A stretch of DNA of 64,000 nt from assembly GCF_009741375.1 (NCBI RefSeq), contig NZ_WOWP01000057.1:1-64000 (forward strand), in the 5' to 3' direction. Below the pieces are notes generated by a model. It did not search any database, had not been told where the DNA came from, and saw only the letters and a list, made by a program, of their open reading frames with translations. The DNA comes from Flavobacterium rakeshii. Lineage in GTDB: Bacteria; Bacteroidota; Bacteroidia; Flavobacteriales; Flavobacteriaceae. Every line of letters starts with the position of its first letter. Positions within the stretch are counted from its first letter, which is position 1. Made by a program: the position numbers and the translations under genes. Below, one piece after another: positions 34,171 to 43,198 of this stretch.

Positions 34171-36345
34171 ATGAAAAAACTTTTACTGCTGTTCCTTTTA
34201 ACGGGAATGGTTGCAACAGCACAACAAAACCTTACCATAGAGCAGGCTACCTATGGGCAATATCAGGCCTACGCACCTAAAAGCCTAACTGCTCCACAAT
34301 GGAGAACTGATACAAAAACCATTACTTATCTTGACAATACCTACTCTAAACTTATGTCAAGAAGTGAAGAGTCTAACTGGGAAGAAACTACTTTCCTAAC
34401 AAAACAGGACTTGACAACAGCCCTTAAAGCTAAATTCCCTTCTGATTATTTCAGTTTTCAGATATTCCCTTACAGATATGAGTGGAAAGATAAAAACACT
34501 ATTTCTTTTGATGCTACAGGAACAAACGGTACTTACCTTGTACTATTTGACGTAGAGAAAAAAGAGGTTATACATGCCGTTTCTTTCTCTACAGATGCTG
34601 CACAGCAAACTATGGCTCCAAACGGAACTAAAGCCGCGTGGTTAAACGAAAACAATATTGTTATTACCGATGAGAACGGAAACAATACTAACGTTACAAA
34701 CGATACTGATAAAGGTATTGTAAACGGTAGCGACTATGTACACCGTCAGGAATTTGGTATTAACAAAGGTATGTGGTGGTCTGCAGATAGCAACATGCTT
34801 TTATACTACCGTAAGGATGAAACTATGGTGGCAAACTATCCGCTTGTAAACTTTGGCGAGCGTATAGCAAAAGAAAATGATATAAAATACCCAATGGCAG
34901 GGATGAAAAGTGAAGAAGTAACTCTTGTGATTTACAATATTGCTTCTAAAACTAAAACCACGCTTAAAACCGAAGGCCCTAAAGAGCAGTTTTTAACCTG
35001 TGTAACCTGGAGTCCTGACAACAAATATGTATTTGTTGGTGTACTTAACCGCGAGCAAAACCATTTAAAGCTTAACCGTTATGAAGCTGCTACCGGTAAC
35101 TTTGTAAATACTCTTTTTGAAGAACAGGCTTCTACCTATGTAGAACCACTTCACAACCTTACATTCCTTCCTAACAGTAATGATAAATTCCTTTACAGAA
35201 CGGAGAAAAACGGTTACGAGCAACTTTATGTTTATAACACCGATGGTAAGCTAATCAAAAACCTTGGTTATAACGACGTTGTAGTAATGGAGCTTTTAAA
35301 CTTTGATGCTAAAGGAAAAACGGTATTTTATGTAGGTACTGCTAACAATGGTTTAGACAGACAATTATATCAGGTAAACCTTAAATCCGGTAAAACTACA
35401 CAAATAACTAACGGCTCGGGTACACACTCTGTAATGGTGAGCAGTGACGGATCTTTAGCACTTGACAGCTTTAGCAATACTACTACTCCAAACGATGTGA
35501 GCATTATAGCTACAGCTTCTAAAAAAACTACATCTATATTAAAATCAGATAACCCATATACAGGCGTAACCAAACTGCCTAAAATGGAACTGGTTACTAT
35601 AACTGCTGCCGATGGTAAAACTCCTCTTAACGGAAGACTTATTTACCCTGGTAACTTTGACGCTAATAAACAATACCCTGTAATGGTTTATGTATATGGT
35701 GGCCCTCATGCACAGTTAGTAACTAACGACTGGTTAGGTGGTGCTTCACTATTTGACTACTACATGGCGCAACAGGGATATGTTGTATTTACACTGGACA
35801 ACAGAGGTAGTGATGCACGCGGACGTGATTTTGAACATGTAATTCACAGAAACCTTGGTCAGAATGAAATGGCCGATCAAATGAAAGGTGTTGAATTCCT
35901 TAAATCAAAGTCGTTTGTAAATCAGGATAAAATTGGTGTTTATGGATGGAGCTTTGGCGGATTCATGTCTACTTCCCTAATGCTTAATCACAGTGATACC
36001 TTTAAAGTAGGTGTTGCAGGAGGTCCTGTTTGCGACTGGCAGTATTATGAAGTAATGTATGGTGAGCGCTACATGGATATGCCACAGGAAAACCCTGAAG
36101 GTTATGAAAAAGCAAGCGTTGTAAACAAAGCTTCTAAATTAAACGGAAGACTACTTATGATACACGGTGCTCAGGATAATGTGGTTGTACAGCAACACAG
36201 TATGCAGTTTATTAATGCCTGTATTACTGCAGGAAAACAGGTTGATTACTTCCTATACCCTACTCATGAACATAATGTTCGCGGTAAAGACAGGATTCAC
36301 CTGAACCACAAAATAGCCGACTATTTTGATACACATTTAAAATAA
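34171..36345 (+). CDS. Dipeptidyl peptidase IV-like S9 peptidase
   Basis: About 724 residues. The ATG at 34171 gives a signal peptide KKLLLLFLLTGMVATA; the upstream TTG only adds a polar stretch. N-terminal eight-bladed propeller (about 50-460) and C-terminal alpha/beta hydrolase with catalytic Ser in GVYGWSFGGFMS, Asp in IHGAQDNVV and His in YPTHEHNVRG. DPP IV enzymes release Xaa-Pro dipeptides in the periplasm, a usual way for Bacteroidota to use peptides. A GDSL or T9SS tail is absent. Terminator follows. Confidence 0.94.
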   Translation: MKKLLLLFLLTGMVATAQQNLTIEQATYGQYQAYAPKSLTAPQWRTDTKTITYLDNTYSKLMSRSEESNWEETTFLTKQDLTTALKAKFPSDYFSFQIFPYRYEWKDKNTISFDATGTNGTYLVLFDVEKKEVIHAVSFSTDAAQQTMAPNGTKAAWLNENNIVITDENGNNTNVTNDTDKGIVNGSDYVHRQEFGINKGMWWSADSNMLLYYRKDETMVANYPLVNFGERIAKENDIKYPMAGMKSEEVTLVIYNIASKTKTTLKTEGPKEQFLTCVTWSPDNKYVFVGVLNREQNHLKLNRYEAATGNFVNTLFEEQASTYVEPLHNLTFLPNSNDKFLYRTEKNGYEQLYVYNTDGKLIKNLGYNDVVVMELLNFDAKGKTVFYVGTANNGLDRQLYQVNLKSGKTTQITNGSGTHSVMVSSDGSLALDSFSNTTTPNDVSIIATASKKTTSILKSDNPYTGVTKLPKMELVTITAADGKTPLNGRLIYPGNFDANKQYPVMVYVYGGPHAQLVTNDWLGGASLFDYYMAQQGYVVFTLDNRGSDARGRDFEHVIHRNLGQNEMADQMKGVEFLKSKSFVNQDKIGVYGWSFGGFMSTSLMLNHSDTFKVGVAGGPVCDWQYYEVMYGERYMDMPQENPEGYEKASVVNKASKLNGRLLMIHGAQDNVVVQQHSMQFINACITAGKQVDYFLYPTHEHNVRGKDRIHLNHKIADYFDTHLK

Positions 36346-36353
36346 GATATTAT

Positions 36354-36378
36354 AAAGGAGCCTTAGGGCTCCTTTCTT
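36354..36378 (+). terminator. Terminator of the S9 peptidase gene
   Basis: AAAGGAGCC and GGCTCCTTT, 9-bp stem, loop TTAG, then CTTTTT. Confidence 0.85.
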
Positions 36379-36414
36379 TTTATACTAAAATGAAAAATAA
36401 TACGTTTTATACAT

Positions 36415-36435
36415 ATACATTTAAATAAAATGTAT
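36415..36435. promoter_or_regulatory. PadR-type operator 1
   Basis: ATACATTT-AAATA-AAATGTAT, a perfect 8-5-8 palindrome ending 9 bp before the padR start at 36445. Its twin lies before the small GldL-like gene (37246). ATGT/ACAT half-sites are typical of PadR operators. Confidence 0.65.
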
Positions 36436-36444
36436 ATTTATATT

Positions 36445-36783
36445 ATGTATAGTAAAGAACTCACCAAAGGAACACTACAACCTATTATCCTGAAACTACT
36501 TCATGATAAGGGTAAAATGTATGGTTATGAAATTACACAAACGGTTAAGGATATAACCAGAGGAAAGATTGATATATCTGAAGGAGCACTATACCCTATT
36601 CTCCATAAACTGGAAGCTGAAGGCATACTGGAAACAGAGAAAATGTACATTGGCAAAAGGGTACGCAAATACTATCAGGTAACCAGTACCGGTATAAAGG
36701 CTGCGCAACAGGTTACTGATGAACTGAATAACTTTATAAGTACATTATCTATTATTTTTAAAGAAAAAGAAGTTGCCAAATGA
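36445..36783 (+). CDS. PadR-family transcriptional regulator
   Basis: 112 residues: winged helix of the PadR type with LTKGTLQPIILKLLHDKGKM, YGYEITQTVKDITRG and EGALYPILHKLEAEGIL. A shorter member with one C-terminal dimer helix. I use the ATG at 36445 since the upstream ATG at 36430 lies inside the operator palindrome. It overlaps the next gene by 4 bp. This group usually represses its own operon, often one affecting membrane stress or transport. Confidence 0.92.
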   Translation: MYSKELTKGTLQPIILKLLHDKGKMYGYEITQTVKDITRGKIDISEGALYPILHKLEAEGILETEKMYIGKRVRKYYQVTSTGIKAAQQVTDELNNFISTLSIIFKEKEVAK

Positions 36784-37208
36784 TACTTAGTGAACAGCAA
36801 ATAGAATATATCTCTGATAACCTGAAGTTTTACGGACTTACAACCGAAGAGCTTCACAGTGATGTACTGGATCATATATGTTCCCTTATTGAAAACAGTG
36901 AACATAATGATTTTGATACAGCCTATAAAGAGGCTATAAAGAACTTTGGCGGTTATAATGAAATGAGGGCAATAGAACGCGACACTTATTTACTTATCGC
37001 TTTTAGAAAGAACATGAAAAGACAGAAAATTGTTTATTTACTTGGCTTGATAAGTTCAATGCTTATATGTTTTGGTCAGTTCTTTAAAATAATGCATTGG
37101 CCGGGAGCAAGTATTATTGTTACCCTTGGTTTTGCACTATTTACTATTTTCTTTCTACCAATATATTTCTACCATCGGTATAAACTGTCTTATGCTAAAA
37201 ACATATAA
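36780..37208 (+). CDS. HAAS-type membrane protein with GldL-like motif
   Basis: 142 residues. The N-terminal half (about 1-70) is a helical, acidic HAAS/DUF1700-like domain (SDNLKFYGLTTEELHSDVLDHI), the usual partner of PadR regulators; the C-terminal half has two membrane helices. Between them is FGQFFKIMHWPGAS, the motif of GldL-type small membrane proteins. ATGA overlap with padR shows co-translation. Such padR-HAAS pairs are thought to sense or control envelope processes; the role here is unknown. Confidence 0.8.
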   Translation: MILSEQQIEYISDNLKFYGLTTEELHSDVLDHICSLIENSEHNDFDTAYKEAIKNFGGYNEMRAIERDTYLLIAFRKNMKRQKIVYLLGLISSMLICFGQFFKIMHWPGASIIVTLGFALFTIFFLPIYFYHRYKLSYAKNI

Positions 37209-37213
37209 ATAAC

Positions 37214-37240
37214 TATAAAAGGCTTTCGCCTTTTTTTAAA
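37214..37240 (+). terminator. Terminator of the padR operon
   Basis: AAAGGC-TTTC-GCCTTT hairpin followed by T-rich sequence. Confidence 0.65.
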
Positions 37241-37245
37241 CCTAA

Positions 37246-37266
37246 ATACATTTTATTAAAATGCAT
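37246..37266. promoter_or_regulatory. PadR-type operator 2
   Basis: ATACATTT-TATTA-AAATGCAT, same 8-5-8 layout as operator 1 with a single mismatch, 36 bp before the small membrane gene at 37303. Confidence 0.6.
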
Positions 37267-37302
37267 TTTTAAAAACTATTATTAACTAAAAAAACATTAA
37301 TC

Positions 37303-37479
37303 ATGAAAAAATTAGTTTATGTATTCGGCTTTATCAGCCTGTTTTTAATCAGTAACGGAGTATTGTTTAAAATTATGCACTGGCCAAGTGCCAGTATACA
37401 ATTGTGTACAGGTGTTGTAATACTGAATTTTGGATACCTACCCTTTTATTTTTATAAAAAATATAAGACACAGCCTTAA
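37303..37479 (+). CDS. 58-residue two-helix membrane protein with GldL-like motif
   Basis: Short gene after the padR operon. The product starts MKKLVYVFGFISLFLISNG, contains LFKIMHWPSAS at residues 21-31, and has a second helix (about 32-52) ending YFYKKYKTQP. It is a shorter relative of the membrane half of the preceding HAAS protein (FFKIMHWPGAS), suggesting duplication or interaction. The twin PadR-type operator upstream suggests shared control. Unknown function. Confidence 0.75.
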   Translation: MKKLVYVFGFISLFLISNGVLFKIMHWPSASIQLCTGVVILNFGYLPFYFYKKYKTQP

Positions 37480-37570
37480 TTTAAAAGTTAAACAATACCT
37501 ACTTATAGGTGTTGAACAGCTTGATAAGAGCTTATAACTTTGAAGATCTTTTAAGATTTGAGTTAGTAGT

Positions 37571-37605
37571 AAAAATCCGCTTCACAATAATGTGAGCGGA
37601 TTTTT
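37571..37605. terminator. Terminator of the cysteine desulfurase gene
   Basis: AAAAATCCGCTTCACA and TGTGAGCGGATTTTT (one bulged T), loop ATAA. Confidence 0.88.
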
Positions 37606-37608
37606 ATA

Positions 37609-38736
37609 TTATACTGTTTTAAGAGCATCGATAAGTAAATCAATATCTTCTTTAGTATTATAATGACTTAATGAAATACGTAGCGACGGCTTTTTTACAT
37701 TTTCATCAGTAAGCATTTCCTTTAAAACATGCGAAGGTTTTACACTACCACTTTGGCAGGCACTTCCTCTCGATACAGCAATTCCTTTCATGTCCAAATG
37801 GAAGAGAATCATCCCTGTTTTTTCATCTGATAATGGTAACATCACATTTACCAAATTATAAAACAGCTCGGCACCACCCCCATTAACAATATACCCTGAG
37901 AATTCGGCATCAAGCCTTTCATACAAATACTGTTTAAGCGCTGTTATTTGCTCTCTTTCTTCGTTTAAGTGTTTATAGGACAATTCCAGAGCCTTAGCCA
38001 TACCCACTATTTGATGGATAGCTTCGGTACCGGCTCTCATGCCTTTTTCCTGTTCGCCACCATATATCATAGCATGCAGCGGAGTGTTCTTCCTAACAAA
38101 AGCAAAACCAACTCCTTTTGGGCCATGAAACTTATGAGCACTCGCAGCAATAAAATCTATCGGAGTATTGTTTAGATCAAACTCTGTTTTACCTATGGAT
38201 TGTACCGTGTCTGAATGAAATAAGGCTCCATACATTTTACATATTTTCCCTACTCTATCAATATCAAGTACAACACCTGTCTCATTATTAACGTGCATAA
38301 GGCTAACCAGTGTAGGGGTTTTATCAGATAAAAGAGTTTCAAGCTGATTTAAATCGACTTCACCATTTTGAGCAACATTAACATACTCAACATTTATATC
38401 AAATTCGGTTTCCAGTATTTTAACTGTATTCAATACAGCATGATGCTCTATTTTAGAGGTTATTATACGTTTAATTCCTAAATCTTTAACAGTGCTACGT
38501 ATAACCCAGTTATCAGCCTCAGTACCCCCCGATGTAAATATAATTTCTCTGGCTTCAGCCCCAATTAGGGATGCTATGGTTTTTCTTGCTGTTTCCAAAA
38601 GTACTTTAGCTCCCCTGCCATAACTGTGTGTAGAAGAAGGGTTTCCAAAGTTTTGTGACATTACAGCCGTTATTTCCTCAATTACTTCAGGTCTTATAGC
38701 TGTGGTAGATGCGTTATCCAGGTATGCTTTTTTCAT
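37609..38736 (-). CDS. Cysteine desulfurase (NifS/IscS-like)
   Basis: PLP enzyme that takes sulfur from cysteine for Fe-S clusters or thiolation; about 375 residues. YLDNASTTAIRPEV start, HAVLNT histidine, PLP lysine in SAHKFHGPKGVGF and the persulfide Cys in SRGSACQSGSVKPS, the short class I-type loop. The start at 38736 (MKKAYLDNAS) is preferred; a TAATTTTG -7 element ends 5 nt before it, within the longer frame. No IscU/SUF genes adjacent. Confidence 0.93.
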   Translation of the reverse strand: MKKAYLDNASTTAIRPEVIEEITAVMSQNFGNPSSTHSYGRGAKVLLETARKTIASLIGAEAREIIFTSGGTEADNWVIRSTVKDLGIKRIITSKIEHHAVLNTVKILETEFDINVEYVNVAQNGEVDLNQLETLLSDKTPTLVSLMHVNNETGVVLDIDRVGKICKMYGALFHSDTVQSIGKTEFDLNNTPIDFIAASAHKFHGPKGVGFAFVRKNTPLHAMIYGGEQEKGMRAGTEAIHQIVGMAKALELSYKHLNEEREQITALKQYLYERLDAEFSGYIVNGGGAELFYNLVNVMLPLSDEKTGMILFHLDMKGIAVSRGSACQSGSVKPSHVLKEMLTDENVKKPSLRISLSHYNTKEDIDLLIDALKTV

Positions 38737-38741
38737 ACCTG

Positions 38742-38749
38742 CAAAATTA
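38742..38749 (-). promoter_or_regulatory. -7 promoter element of the cysteine desulfurase gene
   Basis: TAATTTTG on the minus strand, only 5 nt before the ATG at 38736; the mRNA would begin at or next to the start codon. Confidence 0.55.
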
Positions 38750-38823
38750 CTTAAAAAGCATTTATAAGTACCATATATAATATACAGCTTCATAAAAACG
38801 TTTTATCAACTCGGTAAAAACCT

Positions 38824-38831
38824 TATTTTTG
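38824..38831 (+). promoter_or_regulatory. -7 promoter element of the 326-residue lipoprotein gene
   Basis: TATTTTTG (TAnnTTTG), 16 bp before the ATG at 38848. Confidence 0.55.
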
Positions 38832-38847
38832 TTGAAAAATATAATTT

Positions 38848-39828
38848 ATGAAAAAGCTATCTGCTCTGTTTGCTATTGTACTGCTGGTATTTGCCTGTGA
38901 TGATGGTGATATGACATTCAAAGATTTTAACTTTGGTGATGTAACTACAGCACAGTTGTGTACTGCAAACGAATTTTTATACAAGATAAACGGAACAGAA
39001 GTACTTATACTTGATGTAAACATTGAGGAATACTTTTCAAATATTGACGGAACCATAGATACTATTACTGTAAACAGCGCCAATAAAGTTATTTACAGAA
39101 ATTATAGCGGTACAGTAACTTCATCGGCTATTTGTACATCATTGCCTCCTGCAACACCTACTGTTGTTGAAGAATGGAATGCATCACAAGGTGGTGAGCT
39201 TACTGTTACAACTACAAAACTTGTAAGTGATGACGGTGATGTATCTTACGAACACAGCATCTCTATTGTTAGACTTGAATTTGTTAAAGATGATGAGACT
39301 ATAGTGATTGAAAACCAAAACTATGGTACATATACTACTTCACAAGGATTTGATTTTGATTTTGAAGATTTCTCAAACGGTACTATTAACCCCAGCAAAT
39401 GTGATAGCGGAGATGAAAGTGCACCTAAAATAATATACGAAATCAACTCTGATGAAGTATTGAAAATAATTATTACTTCAGAAAACTTCAATACCTTATT
39501 TGTTAATGAAGTTACCGGTATTGATGCTCCAAGAATTCTTGAACTTGACGATACTGATAACAGGATAATTTTTGATGTGTACTCCAATACTGCTTCAGGT
39601 ACATTAATTTGTAGCAACACCCCACCTATTACTCCCGTTGTGGAACAGAGATGGAATGCTACCGGAGAAATTTGGGTAACAACTGAAGAAGTTGTAGTGG
39701 GAGAATTTCAGCATACTGTAATATTTCACGATGTTACGTTTTTTAATTCTGCGAACGATGAAGAAACCTTTAAACCAACAGAAGACGAAAACGGTAATTA
39801 TATTTATGGCCAATTTGCAATAGAATAA
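38848..39828 (+). CDS. Hypothetical lipoprotein with two repeated halves
   Basis: 326 residues, lipobox VFAC (Cys17), acidic and beta-rich. Two related halves: TAQLCTANEFLYKINGTEVL with SAICTSLPPATPTVVEEWNA in the first, and KCDSGDESAPKIIYEINSDEVL with LICSNTPPITPVVEQRWNA in the second. Each half keeps a Cys pair, so this looks like an internal domain duplication of about 150 residues. Probably an outer-membrane lipoprotein; I do not know the family. Confidence 0.75.
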   Translation: MKKLSALFAIVLLVFACDDGDMTFKDFNFGDVTTAQLCTANEFLYKINGTEVLILDVNIEEYFSNIDGTIDTITVNSANKVIYRNYSGTVTSSAICTSLPPATPTVVEEWNASQGGELTVTTTKLVSDDGDVSYEHSISIVRLEFVKDDETIVIENQNYGTYTTSQGFDFDFEDFSNGTINPSKCDSGDESAPKIIYEINSDEVLKIIITSENFNTLFVNEVTGIDAPRILELDDTDNRIIFDVYSNTASGTLICSNTPPITPVVEQRWNATGEIWVTTEEVVVGEFQHTVIFHDVTFFNSANDEETFKPTEDENGNYIYGQFAIE

Positions 39829-39854
39829 AAAAGCAGCCATTAGGCTGCTTTTTT
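39827..39854. terminator. Bidirectional terminator between lipoprotein and Smr genes
   Basis: AAAAAAGCAGCC and GGCTGCTTTTTT, 12-bp stem with loop ATTA between convergent genes. Confidence 0.9.
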
Positions 39855-39866
39855 ATTTTTTATCTA

Positions 39867-40421
39867 TCAGGGGTTTTGTTTTATGTAAACCTCTGTAGCA
39901 CCAAGTCCGTATTTCCTGTAATTAGCATCCTGAAAGCTAATGTTGTCATATCTTCCCAAAAGGAAGTCTAATTCTGCTTTAAGTATACCTTCTCCCACCC
40001 CGTGAATAAGTACAACTTTAGGCATTCTGTTTTTTATGGCAAAATCAATTTGGCGTTTGGCTGTTTCGGTTTGTAAAGTAAGTATATCATAGTTAGACAT
40101 ACCTTTTTTGTTAGGTACGAGTTTCTCTATGTGTAAATCAACTTCCAGTACAAACTCATCTTTTTTAGAACGTTTTTCCTTTACAAAACTTCTTTTTTTA
40201 GGCTCTTCCTTGTCTTTCAATACAGAAGACAGGCTTTGGGATGAAAATAATGATTTCATGTCACCGGTATCAGCAATTTTAACCAGTTCCTGTGCTTCAA
40301 AATCAAGCTCAAAACCTTCGGGGGTTTCAATAACAACTCGGTCTTTTTTAAACCCTTTTACTTTGCCAGAAAAAGAATCGTCTAAAACCGTTACCTCATC
40401 ACCTATATTAAATGTCTTCAT
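39867..40421 (-). CDS. Smr-domain protein with DUF2027-like N-terminus
   Basis: 184 residues. An N-terminal SH3-like barrel (KTFNIGDEVTVLDDSFSGKV) is followed by a linker and a C-terminal Smr nuclease-type domain with DLHIEKL, the conserved VVLIHGVGEGILKAEL and GLGATEVYIK. MutS2-type Smr domains cut nucleic acid or bind ribosomes. Preferred start is 40421 (MKTFNIGDE); 40439 is also open. It overlaps the upstream small membrane gene by 14 bp, so they are probably co-translated. Confidence 0.85.
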   Translation of the reverse strand: MKTFNIGDEVTVLDDSFSGKVKGFKKDRVVIETPEGFELDFEAQELVKIADTGDMKSLFSSQSLSSVLKDKEEPKKRSFVKEKRSKKDEFVLEVDLHIEKLVPNKKGMSNYDILTLQTETAKRQIDFAIKNRMPKVVLIHGVGEGILKAELDFLLGRYDNISFQDANYRKYGLGATEVYIKQNP

Positions 40422-40602
40422 CTCTGTTTTCTCTTTCATCTCTTTCTTCCTTACTTGGCACTTTTGCCATAAGGCGCATTAAACCAAAAGCAAAAACTGC
40501 AAAAGCAAGAATCATTAATATTTTGTTAGGCTGATCTTTAGACTGCTCATAAAAAGCCCAAAAAGCGGCCAAAAACATTAATATTATAAAAATTGTTCTC
40601 AT
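40408..40602 (-). CDS. Small two-helix membrane protein
   Basis: 64 residues starting MRTIFIILMFLAAFWAFYEQ: two membrane helices (about 2-18 and 27-44) and a highly charged tail (KEERDERENRDEDI). The start at 40602 is favoured over 40659 because it begins directly with a helix. Co-transcribed with the Smr protein, whose start lies within its end. Function unknown. Confidence 0.7.
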   Translation of the reverse strand: MRTIFIILMFLAAFWAFYEQSKDQPNKILMILAFAVFAFGLMRLMAKVPSKEERDERENRDEDI

Positions 40603-40646
40603 AGTGTTTATTAAGACTCCAAATTTACTATAAGTTTTTAAATAAA

Positions 40647-40669
40647 AAATCCCGCACATGGCGGGATTT
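40647..40669 (-). terminator. Terminator of the DUF5362 gene
   Basis: AAATCCCGC and GCGGGATTT, 9-bp stem with loop CATGT. Confidence 0.85.
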
Positions 40670-40698
40670 ATATATTTCTAGTATTGAAGTACTTTGAA

Positions 40699-41160
40699 TT
40701 ACATTCTACCACCCATAGAGGCAGCAGCACCTATACCTATAACAATTAAAAGTATATAAAGAACAATTACAATAAGAGTAAAAATACCCATAAACCTAAA
40801 ATATGATTTTAGGTTTTTCATAGACTCAGTAAGATCTTCTGTTCTGTTACTTAATAAAGCCTGTTTTGTTCTTGAAGAAAATTTATACAGGTATAATGTA
40901 GGTATGAAAGCCAAAGCCACTACTAAAAGATAAAAAATTCCAAAAACAGAACCTGATAAACCTCCCATAGCACCTCCCATGGCAGATCCCATAGCGCTAC
41001 CTAAAGCAAGCATTGAAAATCCTCCAAGAGCTCCTAAACCTAAAAATACGAAACCTACAATTGCTAAGAAGCCTGACCATTTAGCAGCAACTCTTAGATA
41101 CTCTTTAGACTCGTTAGTAATTTGTAATTCAAAAGAATCAAATGCTGAATTTTCTTCCAT
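40699..41160 (-). CDS. DUF5362 family membrane protein
   Basis: 153 residues, four predicted membrane helices. A conspicuous Gly/Ala/Met/Ser run around residues 45-67 (SAMGSAMGGAMGG) follows the first helix pair, and KNLKSYFRFMGIFTLIVIVL marks the second. It fits the Bacteroidota DUF5362 family from memory. Monocistronic with its own terminator; function unknown. Confidence 0.75.
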   Translation of the reverse strand: MEENSAFDSFELQITNESKEYLRVAAKWSGFLAIVGFVFLGLGALGGFSMLALGSAMGSAMGGAMGGLSGSVFGIFYLLVVALAFIPTLYLYKFSSRTKQALLSNRTEDLTESMKNLKSYFRFMGIFTLIVIVLYILLIVIGIGAAASMGGRM

Positions 41161-41207
41161 AAAACAAAATTGTTAGTTAATAATTAATTGGTTATTTAGT
41201 GTGTTTG

Positions 41208-42452
41208 TTATTTTTCAAATTCTTTAAGCGTCGATGTAATGATATTTACACAGTCTAGCAATTGCTCCTCATTCATAACTAATGGTGGTGCAAATCGAAT
41301 TATGTTACCATGTGTTGGTTTTGCTAATAATCCATGTTCTTTTAGCTTAACACAAATATCCCATGCTGTAGAGCTGTCTTCTGTATCATTTATTACTATA
41401 GCATTAAGTAATCCTTTACCTCTTACTAAAGTAACTATATTGCTTTCACTAATATATTCATTTATTTTATCACGGAAAAGAACACCTAATTTTTCTGCAT
41501 TTTCGGCAAGTTTTTCTTCTTCAATTACTTCCAACGCAGCTATAGCAACAACAGCAGCAACAGGATTACCTCCAAAAGTAGAACCGTGTTGCCCCGGCTT
41601 AATAACATCCATAATATTGTTATTGGCTAATACTGCCGATACAGGATAAGCTCCTCCTGAAAGTGCTTTCCCTAAAATAAGAATATCCGGAGTTACATTT
41701 TCGTGGTTAACCGCAAGCAGTTTACCTGTTCTTGCAATACCGGTTTGAACCTCATCTGCAATAAACAGTACATTATGTTTTTCACAAAGTGCTTTGGCTT
41801 TAGCTAAATACCCTTCTGAAGGTACATAAACCCCTGCTTCTCCCTGTATAGGTTCTACAAGGAATCCTGCAATATCACTATTATTTTTTAAAGTTTCTTC
41901 CAGTGCCTGTAGGTTATCATATTCTATTTTGATGAAACCTTCAGTATACGGACCGAAGTTTTTCCTTGCATCCTCATCATTAGAGAACGAAATTATTGTT
42001 GTTGTCCTACCGTGGAAGTTGTTTTTACAAACTACTATTTTAGCCTGTTGCTCTGCAATTCCTTTTTTCTCATAAGCCCATTTACGGCAAAGTTTAATTG
42101 CTGTTTCTACGGCTTCAGCACCAGTATTCATTGGCAGTACTTTATCAAAACCAAAATATTTGGTTATAAACTCTTCGTATCTGCCCAGCTTATCATTATA
42201 AAAAGCTCTTGATGTTAATGTTAGGGTTTGAGCCTGCTCCATCATTGCTCCTACAATTTTAGGATGGCAATGTCCCTGATTTACTGCCGAATAAGCCGAT
42301 AGAAAATCGTAATATTTTTTCCCTTCAACATCCCACACATAAACACCTTCTCCTTTGCTTAAAACTACCGGAAGCGGGTGATAGTTATGCGCTCCGTATT
42401 TGTCTTCTAAAGCAATGGCATCTGCCGAACTCAATTTTTCTAAAACTGACAT
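41208..42452 (-). CDS. rocD: Ornithine aminotransferase
   Basis: Turns ornithine and 2-oxoglutarate into glutamate semialdehyde and glutamate in arginine/proline metabolism. 414 residues. Signature [67 protein letters not shown] and the PLP Lys in [16 protein letters not shown]. Distinguished from acetylornithine transaminase by the [10 protein letters not shown] segment. Single gene; no other arginine-catabolism genes nearby. Confidence 0.95.
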   Translation of the reverse strand: MSVLEKLSSADAIALEDKYGAHNYHPLPVVLSKGEGVYVWDVEGKKYYDFLSAYSAVNQGHCHPKIVGAMMEQAQTLTLTSRAFYNDKLGRYEEFITKYFGFDKVLPMNTGAEAVETAIKLCRKWAYEKKGIAEQQAKIVVCKNNFHGRTTTIISFSNDEDARKNFGPYTEGFIKIEYDNLQALEETLKNNSDIAGFLVEPIQGEAGVYVPSEGYLAKAKALCEKHNVLFIADEVQTGIARTGKLLAVNHENVTPDILILGKALSGGAYPVSAVLANNNIMDVIKPGQHGSTFGGNPVAAVVAIAALEVIEEEKLAENAEKLGVLFRDKINEYISESNIVTLVRGKGLLNAIVINDTEDSSTAWDICVKLKEHGLLAKPTHGNIIRFAPPLVMNEEQLLDCVNIITSTLKEFEK

Positions 42453-42574
42453 TGTAATCTAAATTTTTAATTTTCACTTTACAATTCCTGCTTAGTTAGG
42501 AGAGAAATCATCCTTTGCTGCAAATTAATAAAATTAAAACGATTTATTATTTATTTTGAGTAAAATGTAATTAA

Positions 42575-42607
42575 AAATCCCTCACGCAGTATTGCAGTGA
42601 GGGATTT
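42575..42607 (-). terminator. Terminator of the DinB gene
   Basis: AAATCCCTCAC and GTGAGGGATTT, 11-bp arms with an 11-nt loop, directly beyond the DinB stop codon. Confidence 0.88.
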
Positions 42608-42628
42608 GTAAAATTTAGCGTTTTTAAA

Positions 42629-43126
42629 CTAGAAAGCTACTTCGTCGGCACTTGGTCCGTAACTACCCGGTATAGGTATATTAAGCAATCTTAAATATAC
42701 ACCTAACTGCGCCCTGTGATGCACAACCTGAGAATAAGCCATCCTTATTACACTATATTTAGTATAAGAATTAAGAATTTGCTCTCCGTTTCTAAGTGTC
42801 CACGGCTCATTAAAATCTTTCACTTCGATTTTTTCAAGTCCGTCCTTTGCATTTTTAAGCGACTCTTCAAAGTAGTCCAGTAATTCACCTGTGTTTTTAA
42901 CATCCTTAGGCTCATAAGGGTTATCAGCAAAGTCAAGCTCATGAGTATCTACAGCCATTGCTACCCATCCCGGAAGTTCTGCCACGTGTGAAGCAAGCCT
43001 ACCCAGTGTCATGCTCTTAGGGTGTGGCTGCCAGTCAAATTTCTCTGGTGGTACCCTGCTAAGCATTTTACGGGTTGTTCTTGACTCTTCATTCAATTCC
43101 TGTTTTAATAATGCGATTAATTCCAT
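42629..43126 (-). CDS. DinB-family protein
   Basis: 165-residue four-helix-bundle protein of the DinB/YfiT fold. Metal-ligand histidines: HVAELPGW near residue 48 and VVHHRAQLGVYLRLL near 140; the end IPGSYGPSADE is typical of the group. DinB-like enzymes are thiol-dependent transferases or detoxification proteins. The WYL-regulator gene is 72 bp upstream on the same strand and may control it. Confidence 0.9.
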   Translation of the reverse strand: MELIALLKQELNEESRTTRKMLSRVPPEKFDWQPHPKSMTLGRLASHVAELPGWVAMAVDTHELDFADNPYEPKDVKNTGELLDYFEESLKNAKDGLEKIEVKDFNEPWTLRNGEQILNSYTKYSVIRMAYSQVVHHRAQLGVYLRLLNIPIPGSYGPSADEVAF

Positions 43127-43198
43127 AACTGTTGTGGTTTATTTGTTTGACACTACAAAGTAAACACCGGGTTGTGACAACAGTATGTCAGCAGGATT

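Noticed and set aside
38737-38793. Upstream extension of the cysteine desulfurase
   Set aside because: The extension contains the promoter element and has no family counterpart.
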